In this document: in pieces, positions 52,948-62,216 of the stretch
Position numbering within the stretch: position 1 is the stretch's first letter
How the letters are laid out: every line of letters starts with the position of its first letter
From: an uncultured Eubacterium sp.
GTDB taxonomy: Bacteria; Bacillota; Clostridia; Lachnospirales; Lachnospiraceae
DNA: 64,000 nucleotides
Assembly (NCBI GenBank): GCA_910584345.1
Contig: CAJTZX010000002.1
Span: 1-64,000, forward strand
Reading direction: 5' to 3'
Translations under genes and position numbers: made by a program
Notes under the pieces: model-generated
Told to the model about the DNA's origin: nothing
Seen by the model: the letters and a program-made list of their open reading frames with translations, nothing else
Database searches by the model: none

Positions 52948-54297
52948 TTATTTTGTTCTCCTCGCAACAACAACCAATCTTCCATTTTCCTGTGAATATT
53001 CACAGGTAGACAACATTAAGATCCTGTCTCCATATTCTAAAGCGCTCTCTGTATCAAACAGCCGGTTTGCCTTTATAAAATCCTGGCATTGTTCAAATTC
53101 TTTCTCATTATTATATTGGAAAAATTGGTAATAACGAAACCCTTGCTCGTTTTCGTTTAAAATCCTTGTCTTTAGGACAGCTATTGCTTCATAAATACCT
53201 GTTTCATAAATAGTATCAAAATGTATTTCATTGTGTTTCTGAAAAAAATCCACATTACGGTACATATTCAGCGTACCGAAAATATGACCGTTTTTCATAT
53301 TATGTCCATAAATAACAGTATTGTCATCTTGCGGATAAATGCTGCTGGCCTGATCTACAAACAAGGCGCCTTCTGCTGACTCAGCGCCCGTAAAATCATG
53401 ATGCAGATAAAACTCTCTGTCTCCCTCTGACCGCATAACCGGCAAATCAATCTGAGTGTCCGGTATCTGCAGCCATCCGTAAAGCTGGGGATACAGTTCT
53501 GACATTTCCTTATACTGCGCCAGCTTTTGCGGACGGGATTTTGACTTTGCCGCTTTCTTTGACTGATTCTTGATACGAACCTTTTTCAAAGTTTGAACCG
53601 GCTCTTTGCGTATTTCCGGCTGCGGATTCTCCTGTGTAAGATGATCTGTCTGCTGCGGCGCCGACACTTTCATCTGCTTAAGGTTCCATTGATCCAGATT
53701 TCTTTCAACCTGTCCATACAGCCAGACCGCCATAAAACAAGCCGACATTCCTGCCAAAACCGGAATTGCTGCGTGTTTTATCCATATCAGAAACGAACCG
53801 TTTTTTTTCCGATTCACTGCTGCACACTGTTCGTTTAAATCATCCATGAGCCATAAAGCAATCTTTTCCAATTCTTTACTTTGATCTTTATTCTTATCCT
53901 TTTGTTTGATCCCTGTTTTTTCTTGTAACAGCAGGATAAATGCCTTGCCCAATTGCGTTTTAAAATATTTGTCCTGTTCTGTTTCCAGTCTGGACAATGC
54001 TGTAAGCCATGCCTTTTGATCCTTGTTTTTATGCACCTGTATAAAATTCAGTAAATGTTCCGTATCCTGCATCAAAACCGGCCAAAACTTTGCTGCTGCA
54101 GATGTATCTGCCTCAGAAACTTGCCTCAGCAATTCAAAAAATGTACTTCCCAACCGGCCAGGCAGTATCTTTGATTGATTCTTTTGCAGTTTTTGGCAAT
54201 AAGACTTCATTTGGCGGGAGTTCATACGCCAGACTGCGGCAATTATTTTTTTTATATTTACAAGAGTTTTCTCTTCTGATGTCCAATCTAATACCAT
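52948..54297 (-). CDS. Class B sortase with a large cytosolic N-terminal domain
   Basis: A 449-residue protein. Residues 1-168 are helical and predicted cytosolic, one membrane helix lies at about 169-195, then a basic linker, and a sortase domain from about 270. The catalytic residues are His in VIYGHNMKNG, Cys in LMLSTCEYS and Arg in VVVARR; the fold suits SrtB. It should attach proteins to the cell wall. No substrate with a sorting signal is visible in the window. A cytosolic domain of this size is unusual for sortases, which normally start near the membrane helix. GGAG lies five bases before the ATG. Confidence 0.88.
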   Translation of the reverse strand: MVLDWTSEEKTLVNIKKIIAAVWRMNSRQMKSYCQKLQKNQSKILPGRLGSTFFELLRQVSEADTSAAAKFWPVLMQDTEHLLNFIQVHKNKDQKAWLTALSRLETEQDKYFKTQLGKAFILLLQEKTGIKQKDKNKDQSKELEKIALWLMDDLNEQCAAVNRKKNGSFLIWIKHAAIPVLAGMSACFMAVWLYGQVERNLDQWNLKQMKVSAPQQTDHLTQENPQPEIRKEPVQTLKKVRIKNQSKKAAKSKSRPQKLAQYKEMSELYPQLYGWLQIPDTQIDLPVMRSEGDREFYLHHDFTGAESAEGALFVDQASSIYPQDDNTVIYGHNMKNGHIFGTLNMYRNVDFFQKHNEIHFDTIYETGIYEAIAVLKTRILNENEQGFRYYQFFQYNNEKEFEQCQDFIKANRLFDTESALEYGDRILMLSTCEYSQENGRLVVVARRTK

Positions 54298-54482
54298 GCC
54301 TGCTCCTTTCCGGTTTTTTGTTGCTTCCTTTTCTTGAATAAGATTATAACTCTATAATTTTACACGGATGCTCCTTCCTTTGTTGTATCATAACAAATTC
54401 CAAAATTTTCAGATTCTTTATTCCCATTTTACCTTTTGTGTCATTCAAAGTCAATAAAAAGCCAATTTATCAGCTCTGAAAA
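54298..54482. other. Intergenic, sortase promoter region
   Basis: No gene seen. The sortase promoter should lie here; no box pair stood out. Confidence 0.35.
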
Positions 54483-54626
54483 CTACTCTTTCGGACTTTT
54501 ACTTTTTTTCGTCTTAGTTTGCCCCTTCGTAAACTCACTGGATGTAGAATACTGAAGGATATATCCTGTCACCTCCTGCTGTTTTTCTACGCTATATTTC
54601 CCCAGAACGTGTTCAAATAATGCTTT
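54483..54626 (-). pseudogene. Coding remnant, about 47 codons
   Basis: An open stretch reading KALFEHVLGKYSVEKQQ and ending KKSKSPKE with a stop at 54483-54485. It has protein-like composition but no start codon; the frame begins right after a TGA. It is probably the 3' end of a lost gene. Confidence 0.35.
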
Positions 54627-54640
54627 TCATGAGATATTTT

Positions 54641-55183
54641 CTATATACCAGTAGTAAATGCATGAAAAATTTGCTGCTCTGTCATACGATATTCCTCTGC
54701 AATCTCTAACAACATGCTCCCAAATTGCTTTGATTGAGCCTTTAATATTTCTATATGCTGCTGAATGTGCATCAACCTGCACTGTATGTTATCCATGTTG
54801 CCAGATCGGTATGTTTGTTTCATAATTCGTGCCACAGACATAACTTCTGTCCCGGCTTGTGCCAATTTATTAGCCATTTTATCAAATTCCCCAGCAGCCT
54901 CACGCATACCTGAAATATGTAAATCGATCAAACAAGGACTGCCACTCAGGCTTCCCGCATACTCTTGTGAAATATCTGTATCATAAGCGGCTTCTTCTAT
55001 TCGGATATCGCTGCCATTATTAACAATTTTAATGCTATGCATATCATCATTTACCATACGAACAATATGCAAAAGATTACGCAATTGATCCTTAGACAGT
55101 TCAATACCATATTCTGAATGTATCCAACTGCTAATATGTCTCAGTAACCAATCTGGAATCTTTCCGGCTACAGAACTTAGCAT
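54641..55183 (-). CDS. Helical protein, WXG/LXG-like, possibly truncated
   Basis: A 180-residue protein I do not recognise. The C-terminal 100 residues form long amphipathic helices (AAGEFDKMANKLAQAG, HIQQHIEILKAQSKQF), reminiscent of type VII secretion substrates or partners. The ATG at 55183 has no ribosome site. The frame continues upstream for 14 codons (ELSKSIDFDTIYS before the Met) to a TAA, and beyond that stop another 16 protein-like codons remain in frame (ending VKILRRIE). This suggests a gene cut by a nonsense change. Treat as possibly inactive. Confidence 0.5.
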   Translation of the reverse strand: MLSSVAGKIPDWLLRHISSWIHSEYGIELSKDQLRNLLHIVRMVNDDMHSIKIVNNGSDIRIEEAAYDTDISQEYAGSLSGSPCLIDLHISGMREAAGEFDKMANKLAQAGTEVMSVARIMKQTYRSGNMDNIQCRLMHIQQHIEILKAQSKQFGSMLLEIAEEYRMTEQQIFHAFTTGI

Positions 55184-55274
55184 AGAATAAATAGTATCAA
55201 AATCTATACTTTTTGATAGTTCTTATTCTATCCGCCGCAAAATTTTAACACATCCATCAATCCATATATGAAAC

Positions 55275-55312
55275 ACAAAAAAGCGTATGGTTTACATTAC
55301 ATTCCCATACGC
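55275..55312 (-). terminator. Terminator of the NB-ARC/TPR gene
   Basis: On the minus strand GCGTATGG and CCATACGC form an eight-base stem, followed by TTTTTTGTG, 18 bases after the stop codon. Confidence 0.8.
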
Positions 55313-55329
55313 CCTTTATCACAACCCAT

Positions 55330-57630
55330 TCAGGTTATTCTATTCATTTTTTCAAATATCCCTCTCGCTTGCCCTTTATCTTCTTCCATCAAACTTAATA
55401 TTTCACGATCTATCCTAACATACATTTCCTGCAGCTGACGAACTTCCCATTTCTGATTGCCCTTCTTTATTTCTTCCTCCCTGATTTTGATCGCATTATT
55501 TAAGCAAGTTAACGCAAGCTTATACCGCAAAATTTTCTGCCTGCTATTTTTACATTCGCACGCCATTTTATAAAAACTATCACACAATCCTTTATATGTA
55601 ACAGACATATCTCCTGGCGATATTTTATCAGCAAGCTTTATCCTTATTGTCTCTGCTTTTCGATAATAAGAAACGGCTGTTTCATACTCCTTCAAACTAT
55701 AAGAAATAACGGCCATATTATTATATGCCGACGCCATATTCGAATGCAGTTTTCCTTTAAAGATATGCTCAAACCTCTGTATAGACTTATTTTGAAACTT
55801 TCTGGCTTTCAGCAAGTAAGTATTCTTTTTGTTATCACTCCCCTTATCTTCCGCCCACATGCCCTGGTACAGCAAAGCAAGATTTCCTTCTATTGCAGCA
55901 ATATGCTTTTGATTCTTTAATTTTTTCCATACCTGATACGATTTTAAATAACTCTGTTCGGCCTTTGCGTCCTCATAATTGTAATAAAAAATATAACCCT
56001 GATGCTCATATGCCTCGGCAAGAAGGCTTTCTGAATAATGCCCGTTCTCTTCTGTTTTTATGCAATGCCTGATATACTTTTTTGCCTGGTCATAATCACC
56101 AAATTGTGAATAAAGCACAGCAATATGATAAGTAACCTCTGAGATAACCAAATCCATTTCGTCTGAAAGAACGTCTAAGATAGATTCTGCAAATGAAAGA
56201 AACAGTTTTGCCTTTTCCACATCCGGGTTGTCCTTATAAACAATCTCATCACCGATCCCTTTCAATAAGCGTAATACAGCATCTTTCGGTATCTGGATTC
56301 CTCGTTTTACTACTTCTTTTACTACCGGATGCATATAATACTTTTTTTCCCTCTGCTCAAACCACGCATGTTTTACCAGATAAACAATATTATAACTGTT
56401 AGACAATCCAAGCCATTTTTTCAAATCAGCCGGAATCCATTGCACTGGCAATATTGCCATACAATACAATATTTCTTTTTGAACGTCCGTCAATTTCTTA
56501 AAGTTAAAAGTTCGGCTGAGATGTCCAACCAAAGTGTCTTCTTTATTTTCTACAGAAGCAATTCCCTCCAGATCAAATCCTTCCTGAATCAACTTGTTTT
56601 CCAGTTCTTCCAGAGAATAATTTTCAGCATTTCCTATCTTTCCTAATATTTCGATGACCAAAGTATGTCTTCCTGCTCTCGTAATAATGTTTTGTATACG
56701 CTTTTCGTCATACTCAAGTTTGTAATATTTATAAAAAAGCTCAATACATTTTCCATCATCAAAATAAGGAATTGGAACTATTTCATAATGCAAAAACTTC
56801 TCGATGCGTGATGTACAGACGATACTGCATTTTGCATTTGAAAGTTTCGATAAGTACGTTTCCTCCTCTTCTGTTACATTTACATTGTCAATAAAGATAA
56901 TCGCCCGTTCATCTATATCCTGTTCGATAAACTGTGTAAACCTTTTTTCCCAGTCCTTTCCATCCTTCGGATAAAATAACTGTTTTTTCATGTCGTCTAA
57001 CAAATCTTTATCATTATAGACGATCCATGCCAAAGGACGGTTTTCCGTTTCACTGATTTCATGAAAAATTCTCCTACAGACCGTAGACTTTCCTATTCCG
57101 CCTATGCCGTTAACCAAAACTAGCTTTTTTGATACGTTCAGACTTTCTAAGATCATCTCACTCTCAGCTCTGTCCAGATACTCTTCTGGAGGAAGAGGAG
57201 GCTTTGCCGTTAAGATTTGAGGATATACCGCCCTTATCTGTCTGTTTTTCGTATTCTGTAATAAAATGTAATCTCTTAAAACGTCTAATTTTTCCTCTGC
57301 GATTGTAATCTCTATCAAGTGGAACCATTCATTTAATTCGTCTATACCAAATTCCAAATCAACAATTTCATTTAATATTTCAAGCAGCGCATCTTCAGAT
57401 AGTATTTGATCTTTGCAAAGCAGCTCCTCTAAAAATCTTTTACTAATCATCATATCAAATTCAAAACCATATTTCAGGCTGAACTGAATCAATGCCTTAT
57501 GAATACAATAAATCAACTGTTCTGCCACAGTATTTCCTTTTGCATAAATCTTATCCATTATTTTGTATATGACAGATCCGTCAATATGATTTGCAATAAT
57601 ACTTTGTAATATTGGCAATGTAAAATTCAT
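55330..57630 (-). CDS. STAND (NB-ARC-like) ATPase with TPR repeats
   Basis: A 766-residue signal-transducing ATPase. Residues 1-140 are a helical effector or adaptor domain I do not recognise. The nucleotide-binding domain has GIGGIGKST at about 175-183, Walker B AIIFIDNVN near 244-252 and SIVCTSR as sensor, followed by a winged-helix part (LSRTFNFKKLTDVQ). From about residue 490 to the end are tetratricopeptide-like repeats. Such proteins act as regulators or as phage-triggered defence switches. The start was chosen at the second ATG since GGAGG lies eight bases before it. It is single and next to a serine recombinase. Confidence 0.85.
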   Translation of the reverse strand: MNFTLPILQSIIANHIDGSVIYKIMDKIYAKGNTVAEQLIYCIHKALIQFSLKYGFEFDMMISKRFLEELLCKDQILSEDALLEILNEIVDLEFGIDELNEWFHLIEITIAEEKLDVLRDYILLQNTKNRQIRAVYPQILTAKPPLPPEEYLDRAESEMILESLNVSKKLVLVNGIGGIGKSTVCRRIFHEISETENRPLAWIVYNDKDLLDDMKKQLFYPKDGKDWEKRFTQFIEQDIDERAIIFIDNVNVTEEEETYLSKLSNAKCSIVCTSRIEKFLHYEIVPIPYFDDGKCIELFYKYYKLEYDEKRIQNIITRAGRHTLVIEILGKIGNAENYSLEELENKLIQEGFDLEGIASVENKEDTLVGHLSRTFNFKKLTDVQKEILYCMAILPVQWIPADLKKWLGLSNSYNIVYLVKHAWFEQREKKYYMHPVVKEVVKRGIQIPKDAVLRLLKGIGDEIVYKDNPDVEKAKLFLSFAESILDVLSDEMDLVISEVTYHIAVLYSQFGDYDQAKKYIRHCIKTEENGHYSESLLAEAYEHQGYIFYYNYEDAKAEQSYLKSYQVWKKLKNQKHIAAIEGNLALLYQGMWAEDKGSDNKKNTYLLKARKFQNKSIQRFEHIFKGKLHSNMASAYNNMAVISYSLKEYETAVSYYRKAETIRIKLADKISPGDMSVTYKGLCDSFYKMACECKNSRQKILRYKLALTCLNNAIKIREEEIKKGNQKWEVRQLQEMYVRIDREILSLMEEDKGQARGIFEKMNRIT

Positions 57631-57809
57631 ATGATTAACCTCCGACATACCGTTTCATTCACGTAATTGTTTTGGATGTATTTTCTAATTCATCTGTGAT
57701 TCGTAACTGTTTTACCGCTACGTATTTCTCAGCCTTTGTATATTATAATTCAATGATATCTATTATGCAATAGATCATCCATATTCTGACTTTTCACACC
57801 TTTGTATCT

Positions 57810-57841
57810 GTAACAATTTCGATCATCCATTGAATCGTTAC
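57810..57841. repeat. Dispersed hairpin repeat, copy 3
   Basis: GTAACAATTTCGATCATCC then ATTGAATCGTTAC, a diverged copy of the element at 5402-5435, lying between the recombinase stop and the ATPase start. Confidence 0.55.
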
Positions 57842-57856
57842 CTTTATCTCAAATCA

Positions 57857-58477
57857 TTATCTCCAATCTTTTATCTCCAACCGATACCCTTTTAGCTTTC
57901 TGTAAAACGTAGCCTGGCTCATTCCACATCTTTTTAGCACCTCTCCAAATGAAATCTCTTTTCTCTCCCATTCATCCACAATTTCTGGAAATTCCCTGGG
58001 CACCTGAACCCGCGGTCTCCCAAATTTGACTCCTTTCGCCTTTGCCACCGCAATCCCTTGTTCCTGACGTTTTCTGATATTATCTCGCTCCGATTCTGCC
58101 ACAAAAGACAAAATCTGCAGCACAAGATCCGCAATAAACGTCCCCATCAAATCCTTCCCATTACGTGTATCCAGCAGCGGCATATCAATGACACAAATAT
58201 CCACACCCATCTCTTTTGTAAGCACCCGCCACTGTTCCTGCACTTCTCTATAATTACGCCCCAGACGATCAATACTTAAAACATATAAAAGATCTCCCTC
58301 CTTAAGACGTCCCATCATTTTTAAATACCCCGGCCTATTAAAATCCCTGCCTGACTGCTTATCCACATAAATATGACTTTCCTCCACACCTTTTTTTCGC
58401 ATAGCTTCCATCTGACGATCCTCATTCTGATCCGTGCCTGATATCCGCACATACCCATACACTGTTGTTCTCTCCAT
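57857..58477 (-). CDS. Serine recombinase (resolvase/invertase family)
   Basis: A 206-residue small serine recombinase. The catalytic Ser is in YVRISGTDQNEDRQ, with conserved Arg in LYVLSIDRLGRNYREV and the E-helix region ESERDNIRKRQEQGI. A C-terminal helix-turn-helix (SFGEVLKRCGMSQATFYRKL) binds DNA. It may resolve or invert DNA, or be left from a transposon or phage. No transposase or paired att site is visible. A long palindrome lies 75-240 bases upstream of its start. Confidence 0.92.
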   Translation of the reverse strand: MERTTVYGYVRISGTDQNEDRQMEAMRKKGVEESHIYVDKQSGRDFNRPGYLKMMGRLKEGDLLYVLSIDRLGRNYREVQEQWRVLTKEMGVDICVIDMPLLDTRNGKDLMGTFIADLVLQILSFVAESERDNIRKRQEQGIAVAKAKGVKFGRPRVQVPREFPEIVDEWERKEISFGEVLKRCGMSQATFYRKLKGYRLEIKDWR

Positions 58478-58552
58478 TTCGTTTTATCCTCCTGTAAGTA
58501 TCTATAACCTGGCAGAATCAAATGAACTGCCTGCTACTATTCTGCCACATTT

Positions 58553-58717
58553 CTAGTACATCGGTCACAAAATAACACATAGGTAGGCGCAGGATATTTT
58601 TTCGAGCGTGCATGGCAAAAACCGGAGGTGTACCGGGGTACATTGAGGATTTTTGCCATGTACGATCGGAAAAATAGACAAGCATAACTATGGGTTATTT
58701 TGTGATCGATGTACTAG
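58553..58717. repeat. 165-bp imperfect palindrome
   Basis: The outer arms 58553-58582 and 58688-58717 match at 28 of 30 positions (CTAGTACATCG...CGATGTACTAG). Inner segments pair too: CATGGCAAAAA with TTTTTGCCATG, and GGTGTACC with GGTACATT at the tip. As RNA it would fold into one hairpin of about 80 pairs. It may be a MITE-like element, a structured RNA or a recombinase site. Confidence 0.85.
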
Positions 58718-58750
58718 ATTCCGAAAAAGAAAAGTAACACAGACACAGCC

Positions 58751-58779
58751 TTTACACTTACCAACACATACGCTATAAT
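58751..58779 (+). promoter_or_regulatory. Promoter of the beta-CASP hydrolase gene
   Basis: TTTACA (58751-58756) and TATAAT (58774-58779) are exactly 17 bases apart, about 65 bases before the chosen ATG. Confidence 0.75.
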
Positions 58780-58843
58780 AATTGCAGTTATTAACAACGG
58801 TATTATGGAACATACGCCATATCACAGAAAGGAACTTTATACT

Positions 58844-61378
58844 ATGAACCTGCATTTTCTCGGCGGCGCAATGGAAATCGGAGGCAGCTGTATTTATATC
58901 AAAATCGCCGGAAAAAAAATTTTGTTAGACTGCGGCATCCGTCAGTCTGTCTCCAAAGACCCTATTCCAGATTTCCGTACGATTCAGGAGCAAGGCGGCC
59001 TGGATGCTGTCATCATCAGCCATGCACATATGGATCACATCGGCACACTTCCAATGATTAGCAAGGCATATCCAAACGCCCGAATTTACATGACCGCAAT
59101 GACCGCTGACCTGACACGCGTATTATTATATGACAGTCTGAAAATTATGAATTACAAAGAAGATGAGATTCCGCATTATTCTGAACAAGATGTGCTCGCC
59201 ATGCTTGGCAAGATTTTTCCGGTTGGATTTCAGACTTCTTTTCCCATCTTTGACCAGCTGAATCTGACATTTTATCCAGCCGGACATATTGCCGGGGCCG
59301 CTTGTGTTTATCTTGTCACAGAAGAAGGCAGCCTATTTTATTCTGGAGATTTTTCTGCATTTGCGCAGAGGACGATCGAAGGCATTCGGATCCCGAAATT
59401 GCGTCCAGATGTTTCTATTATAGAGACCACTTACGGAAACCGTCTGCACGCAAACCGTCTGGTAGAAGAAAAACGACTGATAGAACTTGTAAAAACATGT
59501 ATTCTGGAAAAAAAGAAGATACTGATTCCTGCCTTCGCTCTTGGCCGTGCGCAGGAAGTGCTGCTTATTCTGCGTGCCGCTATTCAAAATCAGGAAATTC
59601 CTGCCGTCCCGATTTATGTTGATGGAATGGTTCGTGATATTAATACGATGTATGCCCGTAATCCTACTTACCTGAAAAATGCATTAGGAAAACGAATTCT
59701 AAAAGGAAATGAACCGTTTTATACAAAAGAAATCCACCCTGTCGCTCCTATGCAAAACCGGGACGATCTGCTGTCGGGTCCTGATCCTGTAATTGTTGTG
59801 TCCAGCTCCGGTATGCTTACCGGAGGGCCGAGCGCGCAATATGCCAGCCGTCTTGCCCCTATGGAAAACGCATGTATTATCATTACCGGATACCAGGACG
59901 AAGAATCCCCCGGGCGCCAGCTTTTAAACCTTTTAGAACATCCTCAGAATCAGACACTTACCATCAATGGCAGTACAGTTCCGGTAAAATGCCAGATTGA
60001 ACAGGTTGGATTATCTGCACACGGTGATAAATCTGAGATTATAGCATTGCTAGACCGTCTTTCCTCCCGTCACGTATGTCTCGTTCATGGAAATGAAGAC
60101 GTCATCAAAGAACTTGGCAGAGAACTTGCGGGCGAAGATTTCCGCCGCAGAATCTATTTGCCGGAAAGCGGACAAGAATATGAAATTTCCCTCCATAACA
60201 AACGTAAACAACTATCCTTCCAGCCAGCCCATACGATGCAGATGAAACGACCATTTACAAAAGAAGATGAACAGCCGCTTTGGGATTACTGGCAGGCACA
60301 TTATCCAGGAAAAGCTTTTTCTATACCGCAAATTGCGCACATTTGGTACGGACATCCAGATGCCGGTATTCAGCAACAAATGCAGGAGATATTACAAAAC
60401 AGCATCTATTTTTCTTTGAACACACGCAGGCTGTTTTTATTTGAAGCCAACACCCCCGATACTGTTGCACAGGCACTCGCTCCAAAAGAACTTACGATAC
60501 AGGATTTGGAACTGCAGATACAGACTCTTTTCCCGGAAAATACATACCGAAAGATCGGCTATCACACTGCAAAAAAAGAAGTCCTGCTGCAGTTCGATTA
60601 TCCAGACAGCCAGGACAAAGATGAATTTCAAAAAAAAGCTGAGCAGTTTCAAGATGCAACCGGCTGGACGATGCAAATGCACCCGTCCATGAACCACAAC
60701 GCAGCGTCTCTTTTACTTTCTGTACTTTTGGGAGACCGGCTGCAAAAAACATCTTATTATGCAGAAAACAAATGTTATGCAGTCACCACGAGAAATGATA
60801 CATCCAGTTCTTATCCGGTTTCTGACACCGAAGCGGCAAGACAGTTTTTAGAAACAACCGGATGGACTTTGCGTATCAACGGTAGGATGCAGAAAGCAGA
60901 AAACTCTTCTGCTTCTTCCGAAACAAATACCGCCAGGTCTAATTTCTTTTCTCCGTCAAAGACTGTTGAACAGGCCGAGCAAAATATGGCTTTTTTCTGC
61001 ATTGATGAAACATTCCGCGATCTGCCGCACAAGCCGGACAAAAAAAGCTTAAAACATGATGAGAACGGGAAATATCTGGAACTTGGATTTATCTCTCCTA
61101 TACTCGGCCTGCAGTATGCGGACACTTTACAGTCTCTCGCAGACCAAACCGGCTGGCGTATCCGCATTGCGGATAAAATCAACCAGAACGAGCTGTTTAA
61201 AACAGCGCAGCTTTTGTGCCTTCAGCAAGATATAACGCTTGCCAAAAACCCGTCCTACCTTCCCGCACAGCAAACAGTACAGTTAAAGCTTTCCATGCCC
61301 CAGGCAGAAGAAAAACTGCGTCAAATTGCTAAACAATTTTTAGAACAGACAGGATGCAGCTGTATCTTTCTTTCGTAA
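58844..61378 (+). CDS. Beta-CASP metallo-beta-lactamase-fold hydrolase with repeated C-terminal domain
   Basis: An 844-residue protein. The N-terminal 430 residues are a metallo-beta-lactamase fold with His60, His62, Asp64 and His65 in SHAHMDHIG, followed by a beta-CASP insert (PAFALGRAQEVLL) and VGLSAHGDKSEI, GNEDVIKELG. This is the architecture of CPSF/RNase J-like RNA nucleases. The remaining 400 residues have four spaced segments built on TGW or TGC (DATGWTMQM, ETTGWTLRI, DQTGWRIRI, EQTGCSCIF), so they look like an internal repeat. RNA processing is likely; the role of the repeats is unknown. Start at 58844 follows AAAGGAACTT; an ATG 13 codons earlier lacks a site. Confidence 0.87.
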   Translation: MNLHFLGGAMEIGGSCIYIKIAGKKILLDCGIRQSVSKDPIPDFRTIQEQGGLDAVIISHAHMDHIGTLPMISKAYPNARIYMTAMTADLTRVLLYDSLKIMNYKEDEIPHYSEQDVLAMLGKIFPVGFQTSFPIFDQLNLTFYPAGHIAGAACVYLVTEEGSLFYSGDFSAFAQRTIEGIRIPKLRPDVSIIETTYGNRLHANRLVEEKRLIELVKTCILEKKKILIPAFALGRAQEVLLILRAAIQNQEIPAVPIYVDGMVRDINTMYARNPTYLKNALGKRILKGNEPFYTKEIHPVAPMQNRDDLLSGPDPVIVVSSSGMLTGGPSAQYASRLAPMENACIIITGYQDEESPGRQLLNLLEHPQNQTLTINGSTVPVKCQIEQVGLSAHGDKSEIIALLDRLSSRHVCLVHGNEDVIKELGRELAGEDFRRRIYLPESGQEYEISLHNKRKQLSFQPAHTMQMKRPFTKEDEQPLWDYWQAHYPGKAFSIPQIAHIWYGHPDAGIQQQMQEILQNSIYFSLNTRRLFLFEANTPDTVAQALAPKELTIQDLELQIQTLFPENTYRKIGYHTAKKEVLLQFDYPDSQDKDEFQKKAEQFQDATGWTMQMHPSMNHNAASLLLSVLLGDRLQKTSYYAENKCYAVTTRNDTSSSYPVSDTEAARQFLETTGWTLRINGRMQKAENSSASSETNTARSNFFSPSKTVEQAEQNMAFFCIDETFRDLPHKPDKKSLKHDENGKYLELGFISPILGLQYADTLQSLADQTGWRIRIADKINQNELFKTAQLLCLQQDITLAKNPSYLPAQQTVQLKLSMPQAEEKLRQIAKQFLEQTGCSCIFLS

Positions 61379-61411
61379 ATAACTTTATATGGCTCCTGCA
61401 GAGACCGGAAT

Positions 61412-61446
61412 GTATTTGCTGACGCATATCATACGTCAGCAAATAC
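61412..61446. terminator. Hairpin between convergent genes
   Basis: GTATTTGCTGACG and CGTCAGCAAATAC form a perfect 13-base stem with a nine-base loop, 34 bases after the hydrolase stop. No T-tract follows, so it may protect transcript ends rather than terminate alone. Confidence 0.6.
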
Positions 61447-61538
61447 AACTCAATAATGAACGAAATTTTCTACAACAATAATTTATTCAGGCGCTATTGT
61501 TTTTTCAAACGTGTGTTTGGATGTTTTCACACAAGAAA

Positions 61539-62216
61539 CTATAATCCACAAAACCGCAATAAATCTTCATATCTTTCTCTGTTATCCCGCAGAAGCCATC
61601 GTTTAAACGCTGCAAAAGCCGCTCCAGCGCTGGTTTCCTTACGTATAGCATATTTAAAATCTTCTTTATCAATCTCTTCCGCCTCTTCATATTCCCGAAC
61701 CAGATTTTCAAAATCCGACAAACTTCGCCTTAATTTGCGACGTATATGGACTGCTTCCAACTTTTTCTGCGCTGTATTTCCATGATATATTTCGTTCAGT
61801 AACTCTATTGTATTTTTAACCTCTGCCCCATCCTCCAACGCTGAAAATTCATATTCCTCATCCATTCCAAAATACCCTTTTTTACGAAATGCAATCTTTA
61901 AATCCACATCTATCTTAGAACAATCCAGTATCGGATCATATTTTGCTTTTTTTATATTGTTGCAATGTGTACAGCTTAAAAATAAATTATCCCAGTCATA
62001 TTTCAATTTAACATTCTCTTTATGCGGCCTTAAATGCTCAATCTGGTAAGAAATACATTCTTTGTTTTCGCAAATATAACATTTTCCATGAAACATTTCA
62101 AAAAGAGCTGCATTCACTTCCGGCGTATTATAAGTTTTATGAGATGCTTTCGCCCTGCTTAAAGATTCTACTGCAGCCCTTGCTTTAACTGTATGATTCC
62201 GACTGAACTTTACCAT
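61539..62216 (-). CDS. HNH nuclease of a Septu-like defence pair (PtuB-like)
   Basis: A 225-residue protein with an HNH/zinc fold: Cys46-Cys49 in KCYICENK, His61 in QIEHLRPHK, Asn77 in WDNLFLSC and Cys82-Cys85 in SCTHCNNIKK. The second half is helical. The gene lies after and overlaps by 32 bases the AAA ATPase gene, as ptuA-ptuB pairs do. In Septu the ATPase holds and controls the HNH nuclease, which degrades DNA upon phage infection. It could also belong to a related retron or other ATPase-HNH system; no reverse transcriptase is present here. Confidence 0.83.
   Translation of the reverse strand: MVKFSRNHTVKARAAVESLSRAKASHKTYNTPEVNAALFEMFHGKCYICENKECISYQIEHLRPHKENVKLKYDWDNLFLSCTHCNNIKKAKYDPILDCSKIDVDLKIAFRKKGYFGMDEEYEFSALEDGAEVKNTIELLNEIYHGNTAQKKLEAVHIRRKLRRSLSDFENLVREYEEAEEIDKEDFKYAIRKETSAGAAFAAFKRWLLRDNRERYEDLLRFCGL

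Noticed and set aside
58553..58717. Invertible promoter switch flanked by 30-bp inverted repeats beside the recombinase
   Set aside because: The inner 105 bases are themselves largely self-complementary, so flipping would hardly change the sequence.
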